Source: Rotaria socialis (lineage: Eukaryota > Rotifera > Eurotatoria > Philodinida > Philodinidae). From it: a stretch of 64,000 bases of DNA. Position numbers and translations under genes: made by a program. Shown here in pieces: positions 1 to 11,219 of this stretch. The stretch spans positions 60,743 to 124,742 of the forward strand of contig CAJNYU010002170.1 in the NCBI GenBank assembly GCA_905331475.1. Direction: 5' to 3'. Under the pieces are notes generated by a model. That model was not told the origin of the DNA. It saw only the letters and a program-made list of their open reading frames with translations, and ran no database searches. Numbering within the stretch: the first letter of the stretch is position 1; every line of letters starts with the position of its first letter.

Positions 1-2847
1 TAGTTTTGTTATTTTAATAAAACAAATATTTCACTAGAAAGAAGAAGAAGAAAGGATGAACGACTATCGAAGAAATCAACGAAGAAATCAATGCATACAA
101 ACGAGATTGAGGAACCAAACCGATAATTCACGGCAAAAGAAAAGTAGCAGATCTCAGTTTTTATTCTTTACTTTCATTTGCATTCCACGAGTGAACTGCT
201 ACGCTTATGGTTTCTTCTAACATGCATACTGAAGAAAACAAAATGGCAAAACTAGTTGTGTCTCATTTGCATATACAGAAGAAAAAGAATAGCAGCATGA
301 AGTTCTACTGTTAGTGACGAGCTGTCTTTGTCATTTCGATAATCGAATTTTTTTTTCTTCAGGAAACGTAGGCATCATTCTTGTCTGCATGTGTAAAGAC
401 ATATTTCTTGTTATTTTGTATCTAAGTAGATAATCAGAACATGGACGCATCTTGTCATTCGATAAAAAATAAAAGACGCATGAAACACTAATATGAACAT
501 GATTATTGCATATTTATCTTTTGTATGATTTCCAGAAGACGAGCAAAAACAAAAGTAGACATACAAAAAACACGCTCGCACATCCACATAGGCAATTTCA
601 TTTAATTAGACTGTTCGATAAGCAGTTAAGTGTCAGTTTTTTTGTCCCACGCTTGTTCGCTTAAATCCAATGATTTATTTAATTCATTCAACTAGCAGGC
701 AGACAAAAATTTATATCTACATAGACGATTATATGAATAAGAACAATATAATTTTCCATTGCTACGAAGAGTATTAGCTTTTAAATTAATCCTCTCGCGT
801 AAATCATGTATATGATCTGATCGACAATTTTCTCTCAATCAGCAGCGTCGTCATTGTAATTGCTTGAAAGGAAGAATGCTGTGAGAGAACATATCTATTG
901 AATTATTCTTTCTACTAGATACATTGCTTTTATTTTCTTGCTTGCTAAGCGTTGTCTACGATGATCACATAACAGATAATCATTCAAAAGGCATCCTAGA
1001 TATGGCTGAGCTAAAAAAAAAAGAAACTTGATAAAAGAGGGTATTCATTTCGTTGAATGTCGACTATGAAAGTATTATGTATGCATAATTATATATTGTG
1101 TATGTATAATCTATTTTCCAGAATATTGTTTGTTTTCATTTCATTAGTCCGTCTTTAGACAATAATAATATCCTCAACTAGTTCTCTTACACTCGTTCTA
1201 GATTGCCGAAAGGGAATTTTAAGTAATGTGAAACATCGCTGTTGCCGTCCGAAGTCCTCGTGTATTAAAATGAGTAAAATCAAGAGAAGAAGAAAAAAAG
1301 CGGATTCATATCATCATTATCATCATAGCGTCAGAGCAGCTGCCTGCCATTTGAACAATTGGCTAAAACGGTGAATCGAGATAGAAATGCACGGATAAGT
1401 AAAAAATAACATCTTTTAGCAGTGATGATGCGTGCGTGCATGAATATATATACAAACAATATGTCGAAATGGATATAAACACAGTCATCAAATAAGAGAT
1501 ATGGAGAAAAGTCATATAAATGGATGATTGGCATAAACTATCAGTTCTGTTTCTACTGTTATTCAACTTGATAATTGTCGACTCATATCTATTAGTATAT
1601 ACGTAGATGCATTAGTAGAACAACAGTAATACATAAGTGTGTATCCATTACCTGTTCTTTTGTAAGCTTCTCTGTTATAAATTGTGACTAATCGATATTC
1701 TATCTGTCTTTCTTGGCAAGTATATATATTGAATGTTGTTATGAGTTTGTAGGAAACAATTTAAAGATTTGCGTTACTTCATTAGAGAATAGAATAAGAG
1801 TGCCAGATGACAAGAAGATTTTCTTCTGATAATCTGTCACCATATTAGTCAACACAGTTATATTATATGGAGGTAGTATATCAATTTTCGTTTTCCGTCT
1901 TTTTTTTTGATTAATAAGAATATTCTAATCACGATTTAGGTCACAAAAAACGCCTTGTTTTTCAAAAAATTACTTCATTCGATATATTCTTATTAAAAAC
2001 CTTTAATTATCCATAAGATGATGATGTGTCAAAAAAGGATAAGTTCATTCATAGTAGGAGTATATCAAAGCGAACAATGAAAAAGAAAAATTATTTATTC
2101 GCTCAACCATCTTGTTTTCGTGATGAGAACTGACTACTCATAGATTTATAGAAGCCGTAAAAATCTAATTATCCCTCTTCTGTTTCTCTATTCTTTTTTT
2201 GAATGTAACAAATGATCAATACAGATTTACTCTATCCAGATGTTATTTGTCGATTGATTGTTTCATACGCGCGTATATATAATATATGCATGTATTTATT
2301 TATGTGTATATCAGGTATATGTCAAATTATGAATCCATCCGATAAAAATCTAGTTGTAAGAATGTTCAAATCTGTGTTCTGTATTGTGACGCAGTCAACA
2401 AACGAACCGTTTGTTTTCTTTCTACAGTGGCTCTTTTCTTCTAGTACTGGTTCTTTCCAACCCTCGCCATCGCTGCTATGTCGTTTTCATTGTAATAATA
2501 AGACTATTCTGATCATAGCGCGCAGCGTTCTAATGAAATTAGAACCAACGTTCTGTATGGCGCTGGTGCATATCTTGTAATTTTGACGAACAAAAAATCT
2601 GGCACTCTTTTTTCTCCACCACTTTTAGTAAATTAACGATTTCTATATCAGTCAGTCATCATTATTTTCCCGTTAGCAATTACGTTTCGACTTTGCCTAC
2701 TTAATAATAGAATATAAATTGCAACTCTTTTCTTGCTTGTTTTAGAATATAATTTTCATGTTTTCTTTTTGAAGTATAATTACTGCCTATGTCTAAAGAT
2801 ACGACTTAACTATTTTAACTTAATCTTATTATTTTTGTTTAAAACAA
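1..2847. other. AT-rich intergenic region, no gene seen
   Basis: No reading frame here has recognisable protein similarity or coding-like composition. The longest open stretch (2212-2580, +) reads as low-complexity hydrophobic residues with no motif. Poly-A/T runs and AT dinucleotide tracts are frequent. The segment just before 2848 may hold the promoter and 5' untranslated region of the downstream GPCR, but no TATA box or splice acceptor could be assigned with confidence. Confidence 0.5.
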
Positions 2848-4914
2848 ATGGATTCGAATGCTTACACACATTTAAATGGTACTACATCAGTAGGGACCAA
2901 TAGCGGTGATGGAATGGGAGATGAACTTAAATATGGTATACTGAAAATATGTTTATTTAGTACGTTTTTTGTTCTTGGTCTTATTGGTAATTCATTAGTA
3001 TTGGTTGGCATTGGATTAAATAAAGGCATGCAAACTCCAACAAATTTACTAATATTTAATTTAGCACTTGCCGATGTTCTGTTTATTATTGTTTGTATAC
3101 CTACGACTTTATTTAGCTTTTTTGGTCGTTGGCCTTTTGCAAATTTCGGTTGTAAATTAGGTAAATTAAATGAGAATCAAGAAAAAAGCAGACACATTTT
3201 ATTTAAGTAAAATGTCAAATTACTCTTTAATTTAATGTTGTTATTTATTTTAGCACAATTCATTAATCATTTATCAGCTTTTATGAGTATATATTTACTT
3301 GTATTTATGTCAATTGATCGTTATCTTGCTGTTGTACATGCCATTGATTCGATGGCAAGTTATCGGACAACAAAAAATACGACAGTTTCTATTATGTATG
3401 AATTACTTTTTTGTCTTTCTCCTTGTTTTTCCTTAAATGCTTGTTATACGCTCTAAAAAACAAAACGAATCCGCAAAAATATTTCAGAACAAAATGAAGT
3501 CTAAATTTAGTTAAAATATATATTTTTTCTTTCAATTAAATCGAATAGAAAAAGACAATTATAGGTCTGAACTAGTTATTGTTGAGTATTCTACAGTTAG
3601 AAATTTTAAATTAAGAGAAAAGAACTTTGCGGTATTATGAACCAATAAACATAAATTTTGTTCTGCATGATGAAGTTTCTAATTATTTTTTCCTCTCTTC
3701 ATAGGGCTCTTTGGTTCATTGGTATTTGTATATCTATGATTATCGGCTCATTATTCACCGTCATCAAATTTGGAGATGATGATTCACCTACATCCATGTA
3801 TTGTCTTTTACGTTATTTAAAAGGAGACTCTCACGATACATCGATAACACAGAATACACCTCATCTTGAAGTAATGAATTACTCTAAAAGTAGCTCATTG
3901 TTGAATAATACAGATCATCTTTTAACGAATAGTCCTACTCAAATTCTACCTATAGAAGCAAGTATATATTGGATTGGTTTTGTCATATTCCTTTATGCAC
4001 TGCCGCTAACAATAATTGTTATACTCTATGGGCTGATGTTAAAATTTTTACGCGGATCTCATGGTCAATCAGTTGGAAAAAGTAAACGTCGTGCGACACG
4101 CATGATATTAGCTGTTATACTAACTTATGCGTTTTGTTGGTTTTTTATGCAATTATTATTTATTTCAAATATTATTCTTTCGAGAAATATGAGTCATACA
4201 TTTACGACTTACATGGATATTTTAACTATGTTTGCTAATGTTTTTGCCTATCTTAATTCTGTATGTAATAAGATGGAAAACAAAATCCTTTGAAAATATT
4301 GTTATTGTTCTTTGTTTTGTTTTTTTCTTGATTATTTTTAGTGTACCAATCCTATACTCTATGGTTTTATGTCAAAGAATTTCCGCTCATCATTCATTGA
4401 TTTACTTTGTTGTCGTTATACAAAACGACGTCTTTGTCTACCTCATAATAGTACACTGAATCAACGTATTACAACATGTTATGTTAAAAATCTGAATGCA
4501 AAATATCGAAAAACTGATTTTCAGATACGAACATCAGCTGCTTCACATTTGGTACAATTAAATCGAATGACTGAATTGTCCAATGTAGGTAGTGTGAGCG
4601 TAGCTGCTAGTGATGGCGGCGGTGATGGCGGCGGTGGTGGTGGTGGCGGTTGTGGTGGTGGTACTGTGGATTCGTCAACATCAGGTCTTACAGCAAACTT
4701 ATTATCACAATGTGATCAACAAGACTCAACCACTGATGAAAGTAAAATACCGATAGATACTCCTAGTTCGTGTCATATTACCGTTGGAACACAAACCAAT
4801 GCATTGAATAAACAGCATAAACGACGGAAACATGGAAATCGATCACCCGTCGTAGCTTACTGTTCATTACCGACACAAAGTACGTCAAAAACTACAGAGA
4901 TGTTATGCACATAG
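2848..4914 (+). CDS. Class A GPCR, galanin/allatostatin-A receptor type (4 exons, 527 aa)
   Basis: Plasma-membrane neuropeptide receptor of the rhodopsin family. Exons by GT/AG and phase: 2848-3160, 3254-3395, 3705-4260, 4342-4914. Seen: TM1 with GNSLV; TM2 with LALADVLF; the WPFANFGCKL stretch carrying the conserved extracellular-loop Cys; TM3 followed by MSIDRYLAVVH (intact DRY); TM4 after VSIMALWF, whose Met codon is completed across intron 2; an ECL2 Cys (YCLL); TM6 with FCW; and TM7 NSCTNPILYGF, an intact NPxxY that is rebuilt exactly by the exon 3/4 junction. The cytoplasmic tail is long (about 185 aa) and holds a Gly-rich run encoded by a GGC/GGT repeat near 4615-4670. The DRY context and WPF motif resemble allatostatin-A, galanin and somatostatin receptors. 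The ligand cannot be assigned. Start is the first ATG of the open frame; the upstream exon structure is unknown. Confidence 0.88.
4613..4672 (+). repeat. GGC/GGT trinucleotide repeat inside the GPCR tail
   Basis: An imperfect GGN repeat coding for glycine, with single Asp and Cys interruptions, sits in the intracellular C-terminal tail of the GPCR. It is the only strongly GC-rich stretch of that gene and is likely to vary in length between alleles. Confidence 0.8.
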
Positions 4915-5897
4915 AAAACAAAAATTTTAATTATTTTTTTTTGCTATATTTATTAGTCTGTTTTTCTCAAAGAAAAGGATCGATAAAACAATTTTACAAA
5001 CGAGAATATTCTTTGAAAAATAAAATAGTTTCGATGTTTTTTTATATCTGTTATGCACATATAGATTTAAAGAAAATGTTTTTCAGTGATTATAATAAAT
5101 GTTTAGTTCACTTGAAATGCAAAAAAATTAATTCATCAGACCTTTGAACTTCGATAGGAAGAAAAAGCTCATATACTAACTCCTAAGTCCACAATATGAA
5201 GAAGTCAAAACCAATGCTCAGATCTCAATTTTATTTGTGATCGAGATATGTTAATCATGAGTTATGATTTTCTCTTTAAATCAACTAGAGAAACTTCAAA
5301 AAGGATTAACGCTCCAATGACATGAATTTTTATAACACGAGCCAAGAAAACTCTTATATATAATATATTGGGCTCGTCAGAACATATCATTCCGGCGTTG
5401 ATTAATTATAGACGCATAAGAACCCTCATCCTTTGATCTTTAATTTTAGCTTACCCTTGTAAAAATTTGCATACGACTTGAACGTAATAGTGAAATCATT
5501 GCCTTATAATAGCTTATCTCTTTTTTTTGTCCTATAATCAAATCTCTTAATATATCATTCATGTGAATGAGAATACATCCATTGAATAGATCTCATTAAA
5601 GAGTCTAACGAGTCGAACCAATTCATAGCTATATACATATATATATAGATATATATAAATATATTTAAACTACTTTGATTACGATCAAATACTAAAAACT
5701 TCTGATTTGATCTATTTTTAGTCGAATATCAATATTACTATTTGTCGATTTCTCACCGTTGTTAATCAAAAGTATAAACAATATTCAGCTTAATTAATCT
5801 TTAGAAATTGCATGTTTCTTGTCTGACTCAATAAACTCAGGAGGCTTGTTGTATAGCAGAACACGAAAAAATGAATAATGTTATTAAAAAAAAGAAA
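4915..5897. other. AT-rich intergenic region between GPCR and tRNA cluster
   Basis: No coding features seen. It probably contains the GPCR 3' untranslated region (an AATAAA lies near 5094) and an AT dinucleotide tract around 5625-5665. The A-run just before 5898 is, on the minus strand, a T-rich Pol III terminator for the first tRNA gene. Confidence 0.5.
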
Positions 5898-5995
5898 CGC
5901 TGCGAGTAGGATTCGAACCTACGCGGGAGAACCCATCTGATTGCTTGTCATATCGAGATTCAAGTCAGACGCCTTAACCACTCGGCCATCACAGC
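5898..5995 (-). tRNA. tRNA-Ser (TGA) with ~17-nt intron, copy 1
   Basis: Read on the minus strand, this folds as a type II tRNA. The acceptor stem is GCTGTGA/TCGCAGC with one G-T wobble, followed by discriminator G, as expected for serine. The D arm is GGCCGAGTGGTTAAGGC (A box), the long variable arm is GGG-TTCT-CCC, and the T arm is GTAGG-TTCGAAT-CCTAC (B box). The anticodon stem TCTGA/TCAGA encloses 24 nt. Taking the canonical 7-nt loop CTTGAA-A, with TGA at 34-36, leaves about 17 nt after position 37 as an intron. Downstream on the minus strand is TTTCTTTTTTTT, a Pol III stop. Confidence 0.9.
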
Positions 5996-6021
5996 ACATT
6001 CATCTTTTCAATTTTTTCAAC

Positions 6022-6116
6022 NNNNNNNNNNNNNNNNNNNNNNNNNNNNNNNNNNNNNNNNNNNNNNNNNNNNNNNNNNNNNNNNNNNNNNNNNNNNNNN
6101 NNNNNNNNNNNNNNNN
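6022..6116. other. Assembly gap (95 N)
   Basis: A run of undetermined bases. The sequences on its two sides, including an entire tRNA gene plus about 26 bp of flank, are the same, so the gap may sit in a true tandem duplication or mark an unresolved repeat in the assembly. Confidence 0.95.
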
Positions 6117-6118
6117 AA

Positions 6119-6216
6119 CGCTGCGAGTAGGATTCGAACCTACGCGGGAGAACCCATCTGATTGCTTGTCATATCGAGATTCAAGTCAGACGCCTTAACC
6201 ACTCGGCCATCACAGC
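6119..6216 (-). tRNA. tRNA-Ser (TGA) with ~17-nt intron, copy 2
   Basis: Identical to copy 1 over all 98 positions, including the intron, and followed by the same 26-bp upstream (minus-strand 5') flank acattcatc...ttcaac. It lies directly after the N gap. Either it is a real tandem copy or copies 1 and 2 are the same locus assembled twice. Confidence 0.85.
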
Positions 6217-7243
6217 ACATTCATCTTTTCAATTTTTTCAACAACTACAAGTCACTTTTCATTTGTTGAAACATTCCTGATAGAACTCTTCAATATCGCT
6301 GGGAACATAATTACTATCAAGTAATGAAATAGTAGTAACTAGTTTAAAATTTTCAGTTAACAATAACATGTTCCACGCATAATCTAATATTGAAATAGGA
6401 ACTCTTTCATCATTAAAACGGATGTTTTATGTGCAGTATAATATAATATGCTTATTATTAAATATAATCTTTTTTCAACTGATTTAAATGAACTTAACCC
6501 AAGCTCCGTGCATGAAACTATGTCTATCAATCTGGAAAACAATAATTTTCATCATGATAGAATCATTTCAGTGCATCATATTGTCTCTCTCCAATGGATA
6601 TGGTTCGAAAATACGAAGTAATAAAACAAATACGTCGCTATTAACGAAAATAAACATAACATCGTTGCGCAGTTAATGGCAAGAATATTGAACATGTCGT
6701 TTATATAATATAAAATTAAACAATATCTCTCTTATTTTGCTTTGTAAAGTTCTGTTTACTATGTATTATTAGATTTATGTAAGACTGGTTTGATTATTTT
6801 ATGATAATATCGAGAGCCATCAATAGAGTACTATTGTGTTGTCGTTTTCCGTAATTTCATTAAACGAAGAAAATATTTTCAGAGACGAGAGTCGTTTCTT
6901 CGACGAAATAGCGATCCGCACAACAGCCGGATGAAACATGATAATCGCTTACCGTCAAATTCAATATTGAATTATGAAAATTTTACAAATGTTTTCGATC
7001 GTTCCCGATATTCAGAATGATTATATCTTCAGTTCAGAAAGATTAATAGATCACTTGTCAAAGATACGACCTAGTTTTTTTTTCTTTGTTAGTTCATTAG
7101 TTACAATATTTTAATTATTGTATCATCTCTCGTCAACATTAGAAGAAACTCTTGTAATAAAAATCTAATTTCTTTGTATCGAAGCATTGAACGATTGAGA
7201 ACATTTGAAATTTTGTCAGAAGAAAAAGTTGGTAAAAAAGGAA
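6217..7243. other. AT-rich spacer between tRNA copies 2 and 3
   Basis: No protein-coding signal recognised. An open frame at 6488-6676 has no family features and is probably chance. Confidence 0.45.
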
Positions 7244-7341
7244 CGCTGCGAGTAGGATTCGAACCTACGCGGGAGAACCCATCTGATTGCTTGTCATATC
7301 GAGATTCAAGTCAGACGCCTTAACCACTCGGCCATCACAGC
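7244..7341 (-). tRNA. tRNA-Ser (TGA) with ~17-nt intron, copy 3
   Basis: Same 98-bp sequence as copies 1 and 2, with the same intron. The 5' flank (acattcatc...tttttcaat) is shared for about 25 bp and then diverges. The 3' side carries a T run on the minus strand (CCTTTTTTACC) that fits Pol III termination. The unrelated outer flanks show this is a separate locus, so at least two genomic copies exist. Confidence 0.92.
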
Positions 7342-8440
7342 ACATTCATCTTTTCAATTTTTTCAATGACTAGAAGGCATTGACTCGAGTATCTAGGATG
7401 TTAATCGCAACTGTTGCAATAGAAATCTTTCAATGGATATCAAAATGTCATATTGCAAACACAAATTTCACTATAATCTATCGTTCCATGAAACACCCGC
7501 GTTATTTTTCGCGAACAAATAGCTATTATTACTCTTATTATTTTCATAATTTTATCTAATTACAAAAATAGAAATGGCACCATAATATAAGTCGATCTTC
7601 TCGCATGATTTTTCTTATGGTCGTTTGGATCTAACAAAGTAAATCTTTCATCAATAAAACGGATGCCTATTTTGTAGGATCAGATAAAAACGTTGCTATT
7701 ATCAAATATAATCATCTTCCAAATTATGCACTTACAGACACACAGAATAAGTTCGTGCATGGATCATTCTCGATCGATGTGACATACAAAACATAAATGA
7801 ATGCCGAGGGAATAATGTCTACGCTATTACATTTTGTGATTATCTAGAATTTGGTCGAAAGGAAAAATGTCGAAACTGCGGTGATACTTCCATACATTTT
7901 TTTTTCTTTGTCAAAATGAATCAGCCAGTATACTTAATTAAAACAAAACGTTTGTTATCAAAAGAAGAAAACTAAAAGACAGTCTAAACATTTTTTGGGA
8001 ATGATTGTTGATCCATCTCTAAACAATGTTCTATCTGCTTGATTAAAACTTCTTTTTTACCACAATTAAAGACAAACTTTTAAGGAGTTCACATATTGTA
8101 ATGAGATAATTGCTATATCTATCATACAACGTGTTTATTCGACTTTGTAATGCTGTTGTTCTTGTGTCTCTTTCGGTTTTGATATATATATCACAAGGTC
8201 ATTTAAGTTGATACCTTCTTTATTCGAATTAATGAAATATCAATCATCGTTAATGATAGATACTGCATCACATGAAGCTCATTACTTTTATTTTGCTTCT
8301 CGAATAAAGAATGATTGAAGATTCTTATTTGTATTCTTCGTTGTCTATTTTTTTTATTGCATGAACAATAATGTGATAGATGGATGATAAATTTATAATA
8401 AGATAAGCCAATATTCGTCGTGAAATAATGACGTCTTCAC
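7342..8440. other. AT-rich intergenic region, nothing recognised
   Basis: No coding frame, RNA gene or repeat could be supported here beyond short poly-T/A runs. Confidence 0.45.
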
Positions 8441-8578
8441 AGAGACGGCGCGAAGTAATAAAAGTATTGGGGGGTTACTTGAAAACGGGAGGTTTTTTTT
8501 CAAAAATCAGAGGAAATCAATAAAAATCTCTTCTATTTTCTTCAAATCGGAGTAAAATTGAAATAAAAATTTCCAAAG

Positions 8579-8991
8579 TTGGGGGAAACCCCCTTCCCGT
8601 TCGCGCCGTCCCTGCGTCTTCATCACACGCCTTCCCAAACAGCCCAAGTCACTCGATCCTGCCTCCGGATCCTGCCAGGACCCATCGGAACCGGCACCGG
8701 ATCACCCCAGAAGCCGGTATGTTTTCCAATAAAATCTGCCAGGATCCGACAGGAATTTCGCCGGAATCTCTGCTCCTGGAATTCATAGAGAAATGGTCCG
8801 GTCGTTTCCTGCCGGATAATACAAACCGAACATTGTCGAAACCGATCGACCTCGGCTACCGGATGATTCCGGATTCACAAGGGCTTCACCACATCTTTGA
8901 CCAGATTCCATCAGATTCCGATGATAAGGACATCATAAAAAATCTCTCATACAAGCAAGCATTCTTCAATCAGAAGGTGAATCAACTGTAG
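8579..8991. repeat. CCGG-rich repeat island (repeat-derived, not a gene)
   Basis: GC content rises sharply and the tetramer CCGG or its neighbours (TCCGG, CCGGA, GCCGG) recur every 10-30 bp. Repeated phrases such as CTGCCAGGATCCG appear more than once. The region is in the same style as the islands at 10.05-10.43 kb and 10.60-10.91 kb, but clear terminal repeats were not found. Two overlapping open frames (8579-8788 and 8719-8991) exist only because the GC-rich tract lacks stop codons; they show no domain. A GGGGGAAACCCCC hairpin lies at 8580-8592. Confidence 0.45.
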
Positions 8992-9187
8992 TCTTCCAAA
9001 AACGGACACCGACCGACACAACTACGACTCATGAATAATCACACATAGTCCCTAGCATCACCCCAAACAGATCGCACAACAAGCATTTCCGCTAATAGCA
9101 ACCAACCTGAAAAACACTGTAACTCGAACCGAACAATATCTAACTCATCAATACACACGCTTAGAATAATCCAGAACTATCCTACCA

Positions 9188-9560
9188 TACTTTTTTATTC
9201 ATTAAACAAAATTCTAAACCCGTTTACCGGGTCATCTTGTAGTATTTTAATTCTTGAGAAAAATCACTCCACACATCATTTTGCACCTTTCGAAATATTG
9301 CATAAGCCATAGATAATGCATCTGAATATCACTCTAGATCATCACCAATTACTTTTTCATCAATTAAAAACATTCTAAACATCTTTAAAGAGTCATCTTG
9401 TTGCATACAAATTAACAAAACTCGCTCCAAACATCATTTTGCATGCAACGAAATATTGCATAAGTCGTAGAGAATCGTTCTATGATTATCATTCTAAGCT
9501 GTTGCAAGATACTTTTTCCTCGTGTAACATGATTCTGAGCTACATTCAAAACCGATTTAA
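9188..9560. repeat. Diverged tandem repeat, ~162-bp period (2.3 units)
   Basis: Unit 1 (9188-9349) and unit 2 (9350-9509) share the ordered blocks TACTTTTT, ATTCTAAAC, GTCATCTTGT, CATCATTTTGCA, CGAAATATTGCATAAG and CACTCTA/CATTCTA, with point changes throughout. A third, partial unit begins at 9510 with TACTTTTTC. The divergence suggests an old satellite-like duplication. No function is suggested. Confidence 0.7.
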
Positions 9561-10049
9561 TTGCCTATGAATTAATTAATAATTTGTGTAAGCAACACCG
9601 TAGTGTCCCCAAGAGCGTTTGTTGGCGATTTGAAATGATGCTTTCGGTCTTACCGAACCGAGCAAACACATGTGGCCGGCGTTTTAAATGATGCCGAGTT
9701 GCATGGACGAACAACATAGTATGCATATATGGCAAGTTTATCTCGCCGTGGGTAATCGTAAATGGCTCTGGGTTTTGCGTTAGACCAGGAGGTGATCGTG
9801 GAATCATGTTGTATTAGGAGGAGTTGTGATAAACGACTTGAGTGAGATTCATCCAGGTCGATAACTTCGCTCAGCATCAATAAATACATAATCATGTTGC
9901 TCCTGTGGATTGACTTTTCATAAATAATCTATTGGATTAACCATAATTTAAAATTCATGACTATCATCGCTTGTATGAGCTGTTAACTAACGGTCTGAAT
10001 GGATTACAAGGTCTTCCTTTAGTATCTGATAATTAGTTACAGATGTTTT

Positions 10050-10432
10050 TGGTCGGATCTGTGTTGTAGGAAGTGGCTTAATCCGACGAGTAGGACCATT
10101 CCGTTCTGATATGATCCGATTGGTTCCGGTGATACTGATTAAGCCGGATCTACCATGAAATCAAGCGTCATGCGGCACGGCGGATTCCGGTAAGGTTTTG
10201 TTACCGGATATCGTCGGATCACGTCGTATACGGCCCAATCGTACCGTCTGACCTGATATTTTCCGGTAGTGTAAATCTGGTCGGTTCTCGGAGAATCCAG
10301 TAACCAGATTTCATAATAAAACAAAGAAAAGAATCGGAATTCACCAGAAATTAACTGACCGAATCCGGTCACCATGTAGCATCGGAATTATAACCCGTTC
10401 AACAAGATCCGACTGATCGATAATGACCTGGG
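10050..10432. mobile_element. CCGG/CGGAT-rich element C (candidate MITE)
   Basis: A GC-rich island dense in TCCGG, TCGGA and CCGAT. The right end reads GACCTGGG (10425-10432), matching the right ends of elements A and B. Inner inverted repeats GGTCGGATCTGTGTTG (10051 on) and CAACAAGATCCGAC (10400-10413) face each other. A perfect hairpin AAATCTGGT/ACCAGATTT lies inside at about 10270-10310. The outer left terminus could not be matched to CCCAGG, so the element is probably worn. TCCAGGTCG at 9852 is an alternative left end for a longer element. Confidence 0.4.
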
Positions 10433-10602
10433 AGTCTTCATTCAAACGGCCCTTTTTTTTACAACAAAGTTTTATTTCAATGTTCGTATTTTCGATACTC
10501 TTGCATTCGACATTTTACTTTCGACCAAATTCAAGTTTGCCCATTTTATTCTTAACATCAATGATTCGAAGAATTAGAAAAAGTATATATATATAGTTTA
10601 TG

Positions 10603-10907
10603 CCCAGGTCGAAGCAACCGGTCCGGGAAACGGCCGGTTCCCGTGCATTCCCGCGATTTCACGGAAGCAGTATTCCGGACCGGGAAATCTCCGGATTTTT
10701 CCTGTAAGTTCCACCAAGACCTGTTGCTTCCCACCGAAAACCATCAGAAATCACCGGGAAAATCCGGAGAAATCCGTCCCGGAATACTGCTTCCAGGGTC
10801 CGGTGATATCCGGCGTTTTCCTGCACATTCCGGTGCGTTTTCTGCATGTTTCTGGCCGGTTCCAATTAAATCCGATCATTTCCGGAGGCCGAAAACATCG
10901 TCCTGGG
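10603..10907. mobile_element. CCGG-rich MITE-like element A (305 bp)
   Basis: Left end CCCAGGTCGAAG, right end CATCGTCCTGGG: short terminal inverted repeats around a CCGG-rich body. Inside is a strong imperfect palindrome with arms 10663-10702 and about 10753-10794 (GGAAGCAGTATTCCGG against CCGGAATACTGCTTCC), so the body can fold into a long stem. No transposase frame is present. Length and ends match element B (310 bp), although the interiors differ (TCCGG-rich here, TACGG-rich there). The superfamily is unknown and no clear target duplication is seen. Confidence 0.6.
10663..10794. repeat. Long imperfect inverted repeat inside element A
   Basis: Left arm 10663-10702 and right arm about 10753-10794 pair over roughly 40 bp with a few mismatches and small offsets, separated by about 50 bp. 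Both arms contain the TATTCCGG / CCGGAATA core. This would form a stable cruciform in DNA or hairpin in RNA. Confidence 0.7.
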
Positions 10908-11030
10908 TGATAGAAAATGTCACCTAAAAAATGAGAATAACGAATAATACTCAGCATTATCTGGTTTCTGGCATTCCACTCCTGCTCTTTTTCCTCTTTT
11001 CTTTCAAAAACTCCTCTTTTCAGCCTCTTT

Positions 11031-11191
11031 TTTGTGTACTCAAAAAATGAGTACACTCTAGATTCGGTCAGTGAGTCCGACTGTCCGGCTGTTAACACGA
11101 TAACTCTTGAAAGCCTCATCCAATTGTCTTGAAATTTTGTATACAGAATGATCTCATCAATATTTCACTCGAGTTCGAAGATGAGAAGGAT
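11031..11191 (+). repeat. Dispersed hairpin-ended repeat, copy 1
   Basis: Begins with a 9-bp perfect hairpin GTGTACTCA-AAAAA-TGAGTACAC (11034-11056). It then matches, in inverted orientation, 42868-43030: CTCTAGA-TCGGTCAGTG, ACACGATAACTCT-GAAAG, GAAATTTTGTA-ACAG, and TC-AGTTCGAAGATGAGAAGGA. No protein is encoded. It looks like the end of an interspersed non-autonomous transposon of unknown class. Confidence 0.7.
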
Positions 11192-11219
11192 CCATCAAGA
11201 AATGGTTGAGTTATCGAAA

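Noticed and set aside
2212-2580. 122-codon frame upstream of GPCR-1
   Set aside because: Hydrophobic/low-complexity AT-rich translation with no motif and no splice continuity to 2848.
5941-6198. 85-codon open frame across the N gap
   Set aside because: Spans undetermined bases and two tRNA genes; antisense to both. Not a protein gene.
8579-8991. Two overlapping frames that look like Pro/Arg-rich proteins
   Set aside because: They arise from a stop-poor CCGG-rich repeat and show no domain or start context.
10643-11119. Frames of 94-122 codons on both strands
   Set aside because: Both strands are open because of the palindromic GC-rich element A; repeat-derived.
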